Part shown: positions 4,954-6,447 of the stretch, piece after piece
Position numbering within the stretch: position 1 is the stretch's first letter
How the letters are laid out: the number at the start of each line of letters is the position of its first letter
Assembly (NCBI GenBank): GCA_030145035.1
Contig: JAQYWL010000279.1
Location: 1-6,447, forward strand
DNA: 6,447 nucleotides
Direction: 5' to 3'
Origin: Desulfobacteria bacterium
Lineage (GTDB): Bacteria > Desulfobacterota > Desulfobacteria > Desulfobacterales > C00003060
The notes under the pieces: model-generated
Told to the model about the DNA's origin: nothing
Seen by the model: only the letters and a program-made list of their open reading frames with translations
Database searches by the model: none
Program-made: the position numbers and the translations under genes

Positions 4954-6447
4954 TTCTTTGTCACCTGCTCGGTTTCGTCTTCGCCGGTAACTTCCGTGCC
5001 GCCTTTCACCTCGGAGTCCTCAACCTTGTCAGCAGATGTCTCGGAAGCCTGTTCGGTAGACTCCTGATTTAATGTTTTCTCTTTCAGGTTTTCTTTTAGA
5101 AGCTCCCCTAAGCTTGATTGAGGTCCCTTGTAAGTGCTCAAATAATCGACGACCAGGTCATGTTCCTCATCCGTTTCAAGCTGCTTGATCGAAAGGCCAA
5201 TGCGTCGATCCTTGGGGTTAATATTGATTACCTTGGCCGAAACAATGTCTCCAACTTGAAACTTGCCCACTGGGGTCTTGATCTTCTCCCCGTTCGTTTC
5301 CGAAACATGGACCAGTCCTTCAATCCCTTCCTCCAGTTCAACAAAAAGACCAAAGTCCGTGACATTAGTTATCGTACCCGTAATCTTGTCTCCTACCTCA
5401 TATCGTTCCGGGATCGTCTCCCAAGGATCTTTCTGGAGTTGCTTGATCCCGAGAGAAAATCGCTCGCTATCTTTGTCAATATTAAGAACAATCGCCTGAA
5501 CTACGTCACCTTTCTTGTAGAGCTCAGATGGGTGTTTGATACGTTTGGTCCATGATATGTCAGAGATGTGCACTAAACCATCAATCCCCTCGTCAATTCC
5601 GATAAATACACCAAAATCCGTAATGTTTTTGATCTTTCCTTCAATAGTAGTCCCTACAGGATATTTCTCGCTAACGACATCCCACGGGTTCGGCACCACC
5701 TGCTTCATGCCCAGGGATATTCTCCTGTTCTCGGTTGAAATGTTTAAGACAACAGCCTCCACGGTTTCGCCAACCGATACCACCTTTGAGGGATGACGTA
5801 TTTTTTTTGTCCATGACATCTCCGAGACGTGAATTAGTCCCTCTATCCCTTTCTCCAGTTCAACAAAGGCACCATAATCGGTAAAACTCACGACTTTGCC
5901 TTTAACATGGGAAGCTATGGGATATCTCTCTTCAGCAGTGCTCCATGGGTCTGGCACAAGCTGCTTTAACCCAAGGGAGACCCGATCCCGTTCCAGATCA
6001 AGATTCAGGACTTTTACATCAACTTCATCTCCTACCGAAAATATCTCAGACGGATGACCTATACGCCCCCAGGACATATCTGTGATATGGAGCAGGCCGT
6101 CAATGCCGCCCAGATCAACAAACGCGCCATATTCAGTGATATTCTTTACCACACCCGTCATGACCTTGCCTTCGTGGATAGTTGCAAGGGTTTCAGCGCG
6201 CCTTGCCTCACGCTCCTTTTCAAGGATTACGCGTCTTGACAGAACAATATTGCTCCGCTTCCGATTGTATTTTAAGACCTTGAACTCGAAGGTCTTGTCC
6301 ACCATTTGATCCAGATCGCGTACAGGTCGAAGGCCCACCTGAGAACCAGGCAAAAAAGCGGGGACTCCGATATCAACCGAGAGCCCACCCTTAACACGGC
6401 TGGTTATAACTCCGCTGACCACACCATCTTCCTCATATGCCTTCTTG
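4947..6447 (-). CDS. rpsA: 30S ribosomal protein S1, C-terminal part (5' end beyond window)
   Basis: Binds mRNA on the 30S subunit and promotes initiation on structured or weakly Shine-Dalgarno-marked messages. There are 499 residues visible, open to the right edge (codons from 6446), so the start lies outside; a GTG at 6422 is internal. Five S1 (OB-fold) domains are seen in visible-residue numbering: domain 2 about 9-75 (SRVKGGLSVDIGVPAFLPGSQV), domain 3 about 93-163, domain 4 about 179-249, domain 5 about 266-336 and domain 6 about 353-423. Domains 3-5 carry the GAF/GVF-HIS-SW pattern (VHISDISW and variants). Domain 6 has VHVSETNG in place of the Trp-containing segment. Domain 1, which docks on S2, must lie upstream. 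After domain 6 comes an acidic Glu/Thr/Ser-rich tail (about 450-499), probably disordered. The stop lies inside a 7-bp tandem array. sppA and the IHF-like gene follow on the same strand. Confidence 0.97.
   Translation of the reverse strand, partial: KKAYEEDGVVSGVITSRVKGGLSVDIGVPAFLPGSQVGLRPVRDLDQMVDKTFEFKVLKYNRKRSNIVLSRRVILEKEREARRAETLATIHEGKVMTGVVKNITEYGAFVDLGGIDGLLHITDMSWGRIGHPSEIFSVGDEVDVKVLNLDLERDRVSLGLKQLVPDPWSTAEERYPIASHVKGKVVSFTDYGAFVELEKGIEGLIHVSEMSWTKKIRHPSKVVSVGETVEAVVLNISTENRRISLGMKQVVPNPWDVVSEKYPVGTTIEGKIKNITDFGVFIGIDEGIDGLVHISDISWTKRIKHPSELYKKGDVVQAIVLNIDKDSERFSLGIKQLQKDPWETIPERYEVGDKITGTITNVTDFGLFVELEEGIEGLVHVSETNGEKIKTPVGKFQVGDIVSAKVININPKDRRIGLSIKQLETDEEHDLVVDYLSTYKGPQSSLGELLKENLKEKTLNQESTEQASETSADKVEDSEVKGGTEVTGEDETEQVTKND

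Noticed and set aside
5118..6309. Direct nucleotide repeats within rpsA as a possible mobile or CRISPR-like array.
   Set aside because: The roughly 260-bp periodicity is explained by the homologous S1 domains of the protein.
6054..6422. A GTG at 6422 as the start of rpsA.
   Set aside because: The frame stays open to the window edge and the residues upstream of it (AYEEDGVVSG) belong to S1 domain 2, so GTG is an internal Val codon.

Overview
The window looks like ordinary core chromosome from a free-living Gram-negative bacterium. The gene set and order (rpsA-sppA-ihfB-like on one strand, guaB-dnaE further along, a YciO/Sua5-type gene between them) and the style of the intergenic word repeats suggest a Desulfobacterota (former Deltaproteobacteria) genome. 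That placement comes from recall of gene order and family features, not from a search. There is no sign of a phage, an insertion sequence, a CRISPR array, a tRNA or an rRNA.

Layout, left to right. Positions 1-905 (minus strand) hold the N-terminal 301 residues of the replicative DNA polymerase III alpha subunit, DnaE, cut by the left edge. Positions 975-2438 (minus) hold a complete guaB (IMP dehydrogenase). Positions 2439-2842 are a divergent intergenic region with a candidate guaB promoter, an inverted repeat built from 8-bp words, and two candidate rightward promoters. Positions 2843-3451 (plus) hold a complete YciO-type Sua5/YrdC-family gene. It runs tail-to-tail into an IHF/HU-family gene (3438-3740, minus), and the two overlap by 14 bp. 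The IHF-like gene overlaps the end of sppA (3733-4647, minus) by 8 bp. Positions 4648-4946 are about 300 bp of non-coding sequence packed with repeats: an inverted repeat of 9-10-bp words around a GC-rich hairpin, and a 7-bp tandem array that runs into the last codons of the next gene. Positions 4947-6447 (minus) hold ribosomal protein S1 (rpsA), with S1 domains 2-6 visible and the N-terminus beyond the right edge.

How the genes fit together. rpsA, sppA and ihfB-like are co-oriented and probably form a transcription unit: translation initiation, membrane-associated peptide clearance and nucleoid architecture. The repeat element between rpsA and sppA could separate very high S1 expression from the lower demand of the other two genes. 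guaB (GMP synthesis) and dnaE (DNA synthesis) are co-oriented, 69 bp apart, and probably co-transcribed. The YciO gene stands alone with its own promoters.

I found no new gene system. The most unusual content is three short-word arrays with different periods (7, 8 and 9-10 bp) in the two longer intergenic regions. Smaller points are a G-quadruplex motif inside dnaE, an apparently intact metal site in the DnaE PHP domain, and a YciO protein that lacks the final Asn of the Sua5/TsaC active-site signature.
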